DNA of 52,179 nucleotides. It comes from Colwellia sp. (GTDB lineage Bacteria > Pseudomonadota > Gammaproteobacteria > Enterobacterales > Alteromonadaceae). The position numbers were made by a program, and so were the translations under genes. The DNA lies in the NCBI GenBank assembly GCA_013215655.1, contig JABSOX010000034.1, positions 1-52,179 of the forward strand, in the 5' to 3' direction. Of the stretch, positions 34,199 to 42,468 are shown one piece after another. A model generated the notes under the pieces. It had not been told where the DNA came from and did no database searches. It saw only the letters and a program-made list of their open reading frames with translations. Numbering within the stretch: position 1 is the first letter of the stretch; each line of letters opens with the position of its first letter.

Positions 34199-36244
34199 TT
34201 AATGTGCCAGTGGAGCAACACCTGTTGCTGGGTTATCTGCTAAGCCAATATCACGAGCATGTTGTTCAAATCCTTTGTTCTTCCAAAAGAATGCACCAGG
34301 CATGGTGGTTGGTATAACTAAAATATAAAATAATGCTCGGCCAATTGCGGCGGTAAAACAATTTATTAATGCTAAAGTTAACCATATAAATAATGAGCTG
34401 ACTTCGTTGTAGCCAAGTAAATTAGCGGTAAGTAATGCAGATGCCAAGACAATGTTTATTGCCAATATCCAATTACGAAATAAATACGTTTTACCAAAGG
34501 TGGTGCATTGTACATAATGCGCCGCGCCACCTTCATTTTCGCTACGATTTAAATCGCTATTATGTTTTAGTAATCCTAACGCTTCTATCATCATACCAAG
34601 GATAAATACGCTCGAAAAAATCAAACTGACTTGGCTTATTGTTTCAGTGTTTGCATCGTTGATGATGAAGGAATTGATCACGATAATACCACTGACGAAA
34701 GCACCTAAAGCTAAACTGTTACCTGCAAACGATGTTGCTGTTTGTAAGTGGTGCCAAAATGGACGCGCTTTTATTTGATAACATTTATTCATGTAGAAGA
34801 TGCCAACAAAACCTGCCACCAAAGTGAATATTCCTGTTACTGACACCAATGTTTGTAGCGGTAAATCGCTTGTAAAGCTTACTAAATCTACATCAAGAGT
34901 GTTGGCTGAAAACTCAACTAGCCATTCATTACCGGGTAATGAGAATAGTGCAGTTAAGCCACAGCCCATCGAAAATAGTGCTAAGCCTAAACCTTCACGC
35001 GCCATAGGTGAATAACGTAAGTTATTGAAACCACGATAAAAACGCATGGGTTTGCCTAAATGGGTAACACTCATTAACAATGCAAAAGCGGTCATGATTA
35101 ATGCCGTAATGGTTAAGGGTAAAAACATGTCTGATTGCGTAAAACTCTCTAATGTTCCAATGCCGAGTAACGCGCCTAAAAAGGGAATAAGGAATACGCC
35201 ATAAGCGGCTTGAGAAAATAAGGTGAATAATACTAACGGATTTTCTCTACTGTTTAATCTAGCGAAATTCCAGTGTTTCGTTTTGCCTGCTTTTTGATCT
35301 ATGACTGGTTTGAAGTTACCGTCAGCATCTTTATGATATTTCACTGGCATTGAATCAGTGCGGGTCATTTCATTGGGTAGTGATTTGGTTTGTTGAAAAC
35401 GAATATTTGGCTTAGTGATCTCAGGATCAGGAAAACCTGGAATAGAGGTTTTACATTGTTGACGATTTTCAGGTGTATCTTCAATCACGCCAAAATCTAA
35501 AGCGTTACCTAAACAAGCGGAAACACAAGCGGGCTTTAGACCTACTTCTAAGCGGTCAACACACATATTACACTTTGATACTTGACCTTTTACCGGGTCA
35601 AGTTGTGGTGCATTATACGGACAAACCCAAGTACAATAACCACATCCAAAACAAGTTTCAGGGTCTTGTAAAACCGCGCCATATTCAGCATGTTTGATAT
35701 AAGCACGTGTCGGGCAGCCTTTTAAACACACAGGATCGTCACAATGGTTACACGCCATCGAAATATTCATGCGTTTATAATCAGGATATGAACCTCCTTC
35801 TACATAACCGACACTGCGAAATGCTAAATGGGCAGGGGTATCATTTTTTTCTGCACAGGCTGATTCACAGGCATGACAACCAATACAGTTATCTGCGGTG
35901 AAGAAAAAACCATGTTGTTTATTACGGTTAGGATTTGTTCCTACTTCAGGGTTGCCATTAATGAACAATGAACGATCTTTAGGTTTATCAGTAAGTTCAA
36001 TTAGATCAATACGTTTACCGTAACGGTTTTCAATCTCCGTTTTTTTATCATCTTCTTTAGTATCTAAAAAAGCATAGCTCTGCTCTTGGGTACGTACTTC
36101 CCAGTGATTTGAACGACCTTCTTGCTCGTCTTTGGCTTCACTTTTAGCTTTATTGACCGTATGGCTGCTTTTTTCACTGCTTGTTTGGTTCGTACTAGGA
36201 TCAAACGATTGTACTATTTTTTTATTTTCTGTGGCGATATTCAT
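34199..36244 (-). CDS. Fused four-cluster ferredoxin / DmsC-like membrane quinol-oxidising subunit
   Basis: A 681-aa fusion. Residues 1-105 are a polar extension of unknown use. Residues 110-260 hold sixteen cysteines in four groups (120/123/126/130, 165/168/173/177, 198/201/204/208, 225/228/240/244), the NrfC/DmsB-type arrangement for four 4Fe-4S clusters. Residues about 335-670 are a DmsC/NrfD-like anchor with eight to nine hydrophobic helices (FARLNSRENPLVLFTLFSQA marks the first). In DMSO reductase these two parts are separate DmsB and DmsC subunits; here they are one chain. With no Tat signal, the clusters should face the cytoplasm, passing electrons from membrane quinol to the adjacent molybdenum subunit. 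It lies 65 bp after that gene. Confidence 0.85.
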   Translation of the reverse strand: MNIATENKKIVQSFDPSTNQTSSEKSSHTVNKAKSEAKDEQEGRSNHWEVRTQEQSYAFLDTKEDDKKTEIENRYGKRIDLIELTDKPKDRSLFINGNPEVGTNPNRNKQHGFFFTADNCIGCHACESACAEKNDTPAHLAFRSVGYVEGGSYPDYKRMNISMACNHCDDPVCLKGCPTRAYIKHAEYGAVLQDPETCFGCGYCTWVCPYNAPQLDPVKGQVSKCNMCVDRLEVGLKPACVSACLGNALDFGVIEDTPENRQQCKTSIPGFPDPEITKPNIRFQQTKSLPNEMTRTDSMPVKYHKDADGNFKPVIDQKAGKTKHWNFARLNSRENPLVLFTLFSQAAYGVFLIPFLGALLGIGTLESFTQSDMFLPLTITALIMTAFALLMSVTHLGKPMRFYRGFNNLRYSPMAREGLGLALFSMGCGLTALFSLPGNEWLVEFSANTLDVDLVSFTSDLPLQTLVSVTGIFTLVAGFVGIFYMNKCYQIKARPFWHHLQTATSFAGNSLALGAFVSGIIVINSFIINDANTETISQVSLIFSSVFILGMMIEALGLLKHNSDLNRSENEGGAAHYVQCTTFGKTYLFRNWILAINIVLASALLTANLLGYNEVSSLFIWLTLALINCFTAAIGRALFYILVIPTTMPGAFFWKNKGFEQHARDIGLADNPATGVAPLAH

Positions 36245-36309
36245 AAGGTAAAACTCATTTTAGTTTTATTTATTTTCACTGAATGTTTCATTAACACATT
36301 TTAAATTAG

Positions 36310-38565
36310 TTAAAACGTGCGACGTTCGACGTTTAATCTTGCCGCTTCTGCCTGGTCGACATGTTCAATACGCACCGAACATTGCTTAAATGCGGGTTGA
36401 CGTGAATGTGGGTCGAGCAAACCGAGTGTGAGACGATTAACACAATCATGATAATGGAATGGCACAAAGACCATATTGCGAGGTACACGTTGAGTTAACT
36501 GCACAAGTACCACTGCATCGCCACGCCGGCTGGTTAAACGCACATAACTTTGATGTTCAATGCATAATTCAGCGGCGGCATCAGGATTCATTTCCATATA
36601 AGCGGTTGGGCTGAATTTATTACAATTGCCTATTTTTCCGGTACGTGTTCTGGTGTGAAAATGTTCAACTACGCGGCCGCTGTTCAACCAAAAAGGGTAT
36701 TCGCCGCAAGGTTGCTCATTATTGTTATAGAACGTAACCGGTAATAAATTGGCTTTACCTGATTTTGTTGGGAAAACACCGTCACTATATAAACGTTGTG
36801 CACCTTTTAGACTTGCTGTAGCTGTTGTAGGAGAAAGGTCATCTTCTTCACAACTTTCTTCCTCACGACTTTCCTCTTCACGATAGGGCCATTGAATACC
36901 GCATGCTTTAATTATTTTATCGTAACTCATGCCTGAAATATCTAAGGTGCGAGGTCGACCATTATGAGTACCTTTTGAAAGTTGCTTCATTTCATTAAAT
37001 GCATCTTCGGGTTTATCGGGAAATTTCATTGTTTTACTATTATCAAAACGCTTTGCCAGTTGGTTAAAAATCCAAAAGTCAGGTTTTGAATTAGCAAACG
37101 GTGGCAGCACGTTATCAATTAAATTCACGCGACGTTCGGTATTGGTATGGCACCCTTGTTTTTCTGCCCATACTGAAGCGGGCAGATAAACATGAGAATA
37201 TTGGTTAGTTTCCACATCTTCATAAACATCTTGCACCACAAGAAAATCAAGGTTTTCTAGCATTTTACGAATACGTGCAGTGTTAGGCATCGAGGTCATT
37301 GGGTTGGTGGCAACGAGCCATAAGCCTTTTATTTCACCCGTTTCAATAGCTGGGAAAATATCTGTTTGCGCTAAGCCTCGTTTCTTCGGGAAAAATTCAA
37401 CATCAATACCCCAAAAATCTGCGATTTCTTGGCGTTCATCTTCATTTTCTAAATAGCGATAACCAGGTAAACCTGAACAAGAAGACCATTCTCGTGTGCC
37501 CATCGCATTGCATTGTCCCGTTATTGATAAACTAGTACCGCCGGGTTTGCCGATATTGCCAGTGATTAAATTAAGGTTATTAATATTAACTACGCCGTCA
37601 GAGCCGTGCGTTGATTGGTTAATTCCCATCGTCCAAATGCTCATTGCTGCTGGCGCCTTCGCATATATACGGGCAACATTTCGAATGGTATCTTCGTCGA
37701 TACCACAAATATGTTGAGCGGTTTTTGGATCGTAATCTTGTACTACGGCCTTAACTTCAGCGAAACCTTGGGTATGTGCATCGATATAGCTTTGATCTTG
37801 TAATCCTTCATTAATAATGACAAACATCATGGCGTTGATTAATACGCAATCGGTGCCCGGAGTGATAGGTAAATGGATATCAGCAAATTGGGCAAACATA
37901 GTGACACGAGGGTCAACAACAATGAGTGGAAACTTTCGTTTTTCTAACGCTTCTTTTAAGCGCCAATAAATAATAGGGTGTTGCTCTGGTAGGTTTGAGC
38001 CAAACGCCATTAAACAGTGGGTATGTTCAAAATCTTCATAACAACCGGGTGGGCCGTCTAAGCCAAAAGTACGTTTATAACCACTAACCGCGGATGCCAT
38101 GCAAAGCGTCGTATTGCCGTCATAGTTATTGGTGCCAATACAACCACGGGTTAGTTTCCCTAACGTATAAAATTCTTCTGTTAGTAATTGCCCCGTTGAT
38201 ACGACAGCAAAGGCGTCACGACCATACTTTTGTTGAATTTCTTTAATTTTACTGGCGGTCGTATCTAATGCATTGTCCCATGATGTTTTTTTTAATTTTT
38301 CGAAATGTTGCTCTCGTATTAATGGCTCGGTGCCACGACCGGGACTGTCAAATAACTCATGTTCGAGTATGCCTTTAATACATAATTTACCGCGGTTAAC
38401 ATCGGCTCCGGCATGTCCACGAGTGGTGACAATTTTTTTATCTTCATTTAAGCCTATTTCAATAGAGCAGCCAGTAGAGCAATAGTTACAAGTGGTGTAT
38501 TTCCACTCTTTAACTTTTTTGCTGGGAATAATAATGGGTTTTCTATTTTTACGACCAAACAGCAT
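36310..38565 (-). CDS. nasA: Molybdopterin-dependent nitrate reductase, catalytic subunit (assimilatory type)
   Basis: A 751-aa molybdo-bis-MGD enzyme without a Tat signal, hence cytoplasmic. Cys26, 29, 33 and 62 (TTCNYCSTGC and GKLCIKG) hold an N-terminal 4Fe-4S cluster. TTLCMASAVSGYKRT gives Cys155, the molybdenum ligand of the Nap/Nas class. MGINQSTHGSDGVVNINNLN, ITGNIGKPGGTS, ATNPMTSMPNT and the C-terminal MGD-binding region (GRVVEHFHTRTRTG) follow. An acidic repeat REEESREEESCEEDD (about 575-590) is an unusual insertion. The NADH-linked and ferredoxin-linked parts of Klebsiella NasA or cyanobacterial NarB are missing, so electrons must come from the fused FeS/membrane subunit. The role as nitrate reductase rests on class and on nirBD nearby; a formate dehydrogenase-like activity is less likely. 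Ribosome site AGGAT. Confidence 0.83.
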   Translation of the reverse strand: MLFGRKNRKPIIIPSKKVKEWKYTTCNYCSTGCSIEIGLNEDKKIVTTRGHAGADVNRGKLCIKGILEHELFDSPGRGTEPLIREQHFEKLKKTSWDNALDTTASKIKEIQQKYGRDAFAVVSTGQLLTEEFYTLGKLTRGCIGTNNYDGNTTLCMASAVSGYKRTFGLDGPPGCYEDFEHTHCLMAFGSNLPEQHPIIYWRLKEALEKRKFPLIVVDPRVTMFAQFADIHLPITPGTDCVLINAMMFVIINEGLQDQSYIDAHTQGFAEVKAVVQDYDPKTAQHICGIDEDTIRNVARIYAKAPAAMSIWTMGINQSTHGSDGVVNINNLNLITGNIGKPGGTSLSITGQCNAMGTREWSSCSGLPGYRYLENEDERQEIADFWGIDVEFFPKKRGLAQTDIFPAIETGEIKGLWLVATNPMTSMPNTARIRKMLENLDFLVVQDVYEDVETNQYSHVYLPASVWAEKQGCHTNTERRVNLIDNVLPPFANSKPDFWIFNQLAKRFDNSKTMKFPDKPEDAFNEMKQLSKGTHNGRPRTLDISGMSYDKIIKACGIQWPYREEESREEESCEEDDLSPTTATASLKGAQRLYSDGVFPTKSGKANLLPVTFYNNNEQPCGEYPFWLNSGRVVEHFHTRTRTGKIGNCNKFSPTAYMEMNPDAAAELCIEHQSYVRLTSRRGDAVVLVQLTQRVPRNMVFVPFHYHDCVNRLTLGLLDPHSRQPAFKQCSVRIEHVDQAEAARLNVERRTF

Positions 38566-38622
38566 AAACAGATCCTAAATAATTTTATTACGTGGTAACT
38601 TTTTGATGAACTAGGATATATG

Positions 38623-38638
38623 AGCAGTTACTGTGCCA
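38623..38638 (-). promoter_or_regulatory. Sigma-54 promoter of the nitrate reductase unit
   Basis: On the minus strand TGGCAC (38638-38633), 5 nt, then CTGCT (38627-38623): the invariant GG and GC are spaced as in the -24/-12 consensus. The start site would lie near 38611, about 45 bp before the nasA start codon. Confidence 0.72.
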
Positions 38639-38709
38639 GATAAAAATAAGATTTAAATCAGTTGGTTAAGTGTTTGTGTATTGGTAGTGATGTGCTTTTA
38701 AAGTGCTTA

Positions 38710-38726
38710 TGCGCTTTTTTGGTGCG
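38710..38726. promoter_or_regulatory. NtrC-like site upstream of the nitrate reductase unit
   Basis: TGCGC-N7-GTGCG differs at two positions from the NtrC consensus TGCAC-N7-GTGCA. It sits 72-88 bp above the sigma-54 promoter. A second, weaker pair, TGTGC and GTGCT 7 nt apart, lies at about 38690-38706, so two dimers could bind side by side. Confidence 0.55.
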
Positions 38727-39079
38727 TGTTTGTGAGGTAATAAAAAAAGGCCTAAATAAACTTAATAGAATTGGATTAAGGACTCAAAAGGGTAAATATC
38801 GTTCCTCGATATTCTTATTGGTTATACAGCTATATAGAAAGTAGTGTATATATCAAAACACCACGAATACTCTGATAAATGGATAGTTGTAGATAACCTG
38901 AATTTTGGATAGGTAGTATTTGCTCAACATTCCCTTTTTTCTGATTATCTACGTTAAATCGTACTTCCATATTTTTTAGTCGTTAGAAGATTACTATTCG
39001 TGAGTAGGGGCAGGAGAATAAGATATAAAATAAATGTTAATTTAAAGGCTAGTCTTAAAGTTTTATACTTAAGTTGTAA

Positions 39080-39105
39080 GTTAGTACCGACTTTACGGCA
39101 CTAAC
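39080..39105 (-). terminator. Hairpin after the ketosynthase gene
   Basis: GTTAGTACCG (39080-39089) and CGGCACTAAC (39096-39105) pair around a 6-nt loop; the one odd pair is a G-U on the minus-strand RNA, so the structure suits that strand. No T run follows, so it may be a processing stop or a Rho-dependent terminator. Confidence 0.45.
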
Positions 39106-39175
39106 TTTACTGTATTCAATTATTCAACTTGGTGTTACATATCTTGAGTTATGGAAGTTCTCTTAAGTCTTAACA

Positions 39176-40294
39176 TTAAAGGTGTTCCAAAATTAAACAA
39201 CAAGCTGAATAACCGGCGCCAAAGGAGCACAATACCATTTTATCGCCTGAAGCTAAGTCATCGTGATGTTTGTGCAAAGCAATAATACAGCCCGCTGAGC
39301 TGGTATTGGCATATTCATCTAAAATGATTGGTGCTTCAATTAGTGATGGTATCCGACCTAATACTTTTTTGGCGATAAAACCATTCATATTAATGTTGGC
39401 TTGATGTAAATAAAGGCGTTTTACATCATCGGGCGCCAAGTCGATCTTAGCCATTTGAGAGGTGATTAATTCAGACACCATTGGCAATACTTCTTTAAAG
39501 ACTTTGCGTCCTTGTTGAATAAAATATTTATCATCCGCATTGGCATTTTCAGGATGACAATTATTCATGTAGCCAATGTTGCTACGGATATTGTTAGAAA
39601 ACTGGGTAATGGGTTGCTCAGCGATTATTTTAAAACAATGTTCACTAGTCGCAGTGGATTGGTCTTCAATAACAACGGCTGTAGCAACATCGCCAAAAAT
39701 AAAATGGCTGTCGCGATCGCGATAATTTATTTGTGGAGAAAGTATCTCAGGATTAATGACCAATACGGTTTTAGCGGTACCGCTACGAATAGCGTTGGCG
39801 GCGTTAATAATGCCAAAAGTAGCCGCAGAACAAGCGACTAACATGTCAAAACCCCAACCATTACAACCTAGCGCATCTTGTATCTCAATGGCCATTGCAG
39901 GGTAAGAGCGTTGCGTATAAGCGCAAGCTACTATGACTAAATCAATATCTGCTGCTGTTTTGTTAGCGGCTTTTAATGCTTGTTTGGCTGCCGCAACACC
40001 AATTTCAGCTTGAATTGATAGTTCATCATTTGGGCGCTCAATAAGAGTAGGGTGCATTATATCAATGTTGAGAATATCGTCTTTTGCCATGACATAGCGA
40101 CTTTTGATACCTGAGGCTTTTTCAATAAATTCACTACTTGAATAAGAAAGTGCGTCAATTGTCCCTTCGGTTATTGCTGCGTTATTGTCAGCGTTGAAAC
40201 GTTCAACATACTGATTAAAACACTGGACTAATTCGTCGTTTGAAATTTTTTCAGACGGTGTAAACAACCCCGTACCACTTATTACTACAGACAT
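39176..40294 (-). CDS. 3-oxoacyl-ACP synthase III family protein (FabH-like)
   Basis: A 372-aa thiolase-fold ketosynthase. The catalytic Cys lies in FDMLVACSAATFGI (about residue 156), His in LYLHQANINM and Asn in DEYANTSSAGC, which make up the FabH Cys-His-Asn triad. With about 372 residues it is longer than housekeeping FabH (about 317 aa) and belongs to the divergent group that often has a role in special fatty acid, alkene or polyketide starter formation, or acts as a FabY-like initiator. Ribosome site TGGAG precedes the ATG. It is a single gene with no fatty acid genes next to it. Confidence 0.88.
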   Translation of the reverse strand: MSVVISGTGLFTPSEKISNDELVQCFNQYVERFNADNNAAITEGTIDALSYSSSEFIEKASGIKSRYVMAKDDILNIDIMHPTLIERPNDELSIQAEIGVAAAKQALKAANKTAADIDLVIVACAYTQRSYPAMAIEIQDALGCNGWGFDMLVACSAATFGIINAANAIRSGTAKTVLVINPEILSPQINYRDRDSHFIFGDVATAVVIEDQSTATSEHCFKIIAEQPITQFSNNIRSNIGYMNNCHPENANADDKYFIQQGRKVFKEVLPMVSELITSQMAKIDLAPDDVKRLYLHQANINMNGFIAKKVLGRIPSLIEAPIILDEYANTSSAGCIIALHKHHDDLASGDKMVLCSFGAGYSACCLILEHL

Positions 40295-40404
40295 AAAAGC
40301 TCCACTGCATTTGAGTATTTAATTAGTTAATGGCAGCAGTATATTTTATCTTTGCGGTGGTGTCACTAACTGCTCCTACCAGTAAATAAAAAAGGCTAGA
40401 ATAG

Positions 40405-41175
40405 TTACTTTGTGTGAACATTTAATATTAATAGGTCATAACTGCCGTCGATTTTCATTTGTCGCAAGGTATCGTCAAATTTGTCTCTAATGGTACTTAA
40501 GTTTCTTTTTTTAGAAAAAGCGATATAACTAGGAATATTTTGTAAGTCAGGCTTTAGTTCCTTAATATAATTGAGTTTATTTGAGTGTTGTAAAATATCT
40601 AATGCGCCATATTTATTAATGGCAACAATATCAATACGGTTAGAAAAAAGCATTTTAAAACTTTGCTGTGCGTCATTGCTACGTACCACATTGGTCAATA
40701 TGTTGTCTTTAAGGGCACGATCAAATATTTGCCCATAACTTACTTTTCTCACTAAACCAAATGAATATGCTTTTAACTGTTTAAGATCACCTGTAAATTC
40801 GATTGTAGAATGCTTATTTACATATAAGGAGACTATTTGTGGAACAAGTATTTCATTAGAGTAATCAGCAAAAACTTCACGTTCTGGCTTTTTAAAGAGA
40901 GTGAAAATTGCATCAGCATCACCATTTTTTATTTGATGTAATGCTCTAGCCCATGGTAATACGGTAATGGTGATTGGTAAGTTAAGGCGCTTAAATGCTT
41001 CAGTCACTATTTCTACTGCTATACCTTTAACTTGACCATTTTCTTTATAGGCATAAGGGGGATATTGTAAGGTTACAATATTAAGTTCAGAAGAGCTAAG
41101 TTCAGCCGAAAGTGAAATATGGCTAATGCATAACAAGCTTAAACTTAATAGCTTAAAAATATAGTTCTTAATCAA
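40405..41175 (-). CDS. Orphan periplasmic solute-binding protein (SBP_bac_3)
   Basis: A 256-aa secreted protein (signal peptide ending near SLSAE, residue 25) of the amino-acid-type solute-binding fold: LNIVTLQYPPYAYKENGQVK at the N terminus, IAVEIVTEAFKRLNLPITIT, PWARALHQIKNGDADAIFTL, and a C-terminal FDDTLRQMKIDG. No transport genes are near, so a sensory or scavenging role is possible. Start is TTG with AGGATGA 7 nt upstream. The MITE-like element B lies 155 bp before it. Confidence 0.82.
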   Translation of the reverse strand: MIKNYIFKLLSLSLLCISHISLSAELSSSELNIVTLQYPPYAYKENGQVKGIAVEIVTEAFKRLNLPITITVLPWARALHQIKNGDADAIFTLFKKPEREVFADYSNEILVPQIVSLYVNKHSTIEFTGDLKQLKAYSFGLVRKVSYGQIFDRALKDNILTNVVRSNDAQQSFKMLFSNRIDIVAINKYGALDILQHSNKLNYIKELKPDLQNIPSYIAFSKKRNLSTIRDKFDDTLRQMKIDGSYDLLILNVHTK

Positions 41176-41329
41176 TGCATCATCCTATAGCCATTACCAA
41201 TCAATATGGATATTTTAGGATCTATGGGCAATTGATGATCAAGACGTTGATTTTTATTCAAGTTAACCGCTTTCACATAATTTTTATGATACTTTGAGCT
41301 TAGTTGCTGATCGTTAAAATTTCGAATTA

Positions 41330-41643
41330 TATACCCGTTCCACCTGAATATGCAGATTTCAGCAAGTCGAGAAAGGGTCAGGTACAAGGCATTGATTGAA
41401 GAGAATGGTTATTCCCTTGTCGAATCAATAACGCAGGAGATGACCCTTTATCGGCTTGCCCGAAGGGAGCTAAGCTAGAAAACCAGTCCAGCGTTGCCTA
41501 CATGGATGTAGGTACTTAGACTTTGCATGGAGCAAAAAGTCTGTGCAATACTCGTTAAGGGAATAACCATTAGCTTCGTATTGCGCCTTGATCTGATTTT
41601 CTAGCTTAACTCTGAAACTGCATCTTCAAGTGGAGCGGGTATA
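41330..41643 (+). mobile_element. MITE-like structured repeat element B, 314 bp
   Basis: Bounded by terminal inverted repeats of about 31 bp: TATACCCGTTCCACCTGAAT on the left, and its near-complement ending TGGAGCGGGTATA on the right. Internal nested inverted repeats include AATGGTTATTCCCTT with AAGGGAATAACCATT, AAGGGTCA with TGACCCTT, and GCTAGAAAACCAG with CTGATTTTCTAGC, so the whole element can fold. Two hairpins match element A: CTACA/TGTAG (41498-41511) and AGACTTT/AAAGTCT with an 11-nt loop (41518-41542). No protein is encoded. Insertion may have used a TA target. Confidence 0.85.
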
Positions 41644-41799
41644 GATGTTTTCAACTGTAATTTGTCAGCAGAAATTTACCATATATAGACCATTAACAAC
41701 TATTTTACAAAATAATTAAACTTTTTTTAACTCCTGCCGATTTATTAACCAAGAACAAAAACCTAATACTTCATTTAATTATTTTAAAAGGACTAGTTC

Positions 41800-42090
41800 A
41801 TGGATGTAATTACTGAGCTATTGCCACCGACAAATCTCGTAAAGTCGGAAACGGCTACTAAAGATCGCAAACAAGCTAAGAAGAACAGAAAAGAAAAAGA
41901 AGTTGCTATCAAAAATGATAATACCGGTTCTGTGGTACCAATGAAAATTAAGTTTTCTGATTGGAACTCTCTTGATCGCCGCACAGGTAACGATAGACGT
42001 AAGCAAATGAGCAAGCGCGGCCGTTGGTTAGAATCTCGCGATAAAAACAATCGGCGCGAGGTTGAGTTGTCTATTTCTATGAAAATTTAG
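41800..42090 (+). CDS. Small basic protein with DRR motifs
   Basis: A 96-aa protein, very rich in Lys and Arg (KDRKQAKKNRKEKE) with SLDRRTGNDRRKQ, SKRGRWLESRDK and NNRREVEL. This DRR-x4-DRR plus GRWLESRD arrangement is one I have seen in short conserved proteins of marine gammaproteobacteria, but no function is known. Ribosome site AAAGG lies about 10 nt before ATG. It overlaps the convergent DUF1244 gene by 4 nt at their stop codons. The basic character suggests binding to nucleic acid. Confidence 0.68.
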   Translation: MDVITELLPPTNLVKSETATKDRKQAKKNRKEKEVAIKNDNTGSVVPMKIKFSDWNSLDRRTGNDRRKQMSKRGRWLESRDKNNRREVELSISMKI

Positions 42091-42380
42091 TTTTTATTGG
42101 CGTTAAGCTCATTAAACTTTTTAAGTTGTTCTTCTGTCGCAGGTAATTGATGTTTTTCTTTCCACTGAGCATAGCTCATGCCATATACCTGTTCTCGGGC
42201 AGTGTCTATATCTACATTAACACCCATTTTTTCGGCTTCAGCCACTGTCCATTTAGAAAAACAGTTGCGACAAAAGCCAGCCAGATTCATTAACTCTATA
42301 TTTTGTACATCTTTACGGCTGTCTAAATGTGCTAATAAACGTCGGAACACCGCGGCTTGAATTTCAATTTCTTTTTCCAT
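42087..42380 (-). CDS. DUF1244 family protein
   Basis: A 97-aa protein that matches DUF1244 over its whole length: EIQAAVFRRLLAHLDSRKDV, LMNLAGFCRNCFSKW with two cysteines, and YGMSYAQWKEKHQLPATEEQ. The family is widespread in proteobacteria and folds as a helical domain; its role is unknown. Ribosome site AAGAGAAA lies just before the ATG. It stands between csiV and the DRR-motif gene. Confidence 0.92.
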   Translation of the reverse strand: MEKEIEIQAAVFRRLLAHLDSRKDVQNIELMNLAGFCRNCFSKWTVAEAEKMGVNVDIDTAREQVYGMSYAQWKEKHQLPATEEQLKKFNELNANKN

Positions 42381-42468
42381 AAGTTTCTCTTTTAAATTTG
42401 AACTGTAATTAGTTTAAGAGCAGTAATTATTGATGTAGCAATTTGAACAGTAATTATCTGGATGGGTC

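Larger units (their letters stand above)
38566..39175. other. 610-bp control region between nitrate and ketosynthase genes
   Basis: No gene is seen. The stretch holds the sigma-54 promoter and NtrC-like sites of the nitrate unit (38623-38726) and a hairpin downstream of the ketosynthase gene (39080-39105). The remainder is AT-rich without a recognised signal. Confidence 0.6.

Noticed and set aside
41793-42050. Minus-strand frames opposite the DRR-motif gene
   Set aside because: They have no ribosome site and are arginine/leucine-rich mirror products of the plus-strand lysine/arginine codons.
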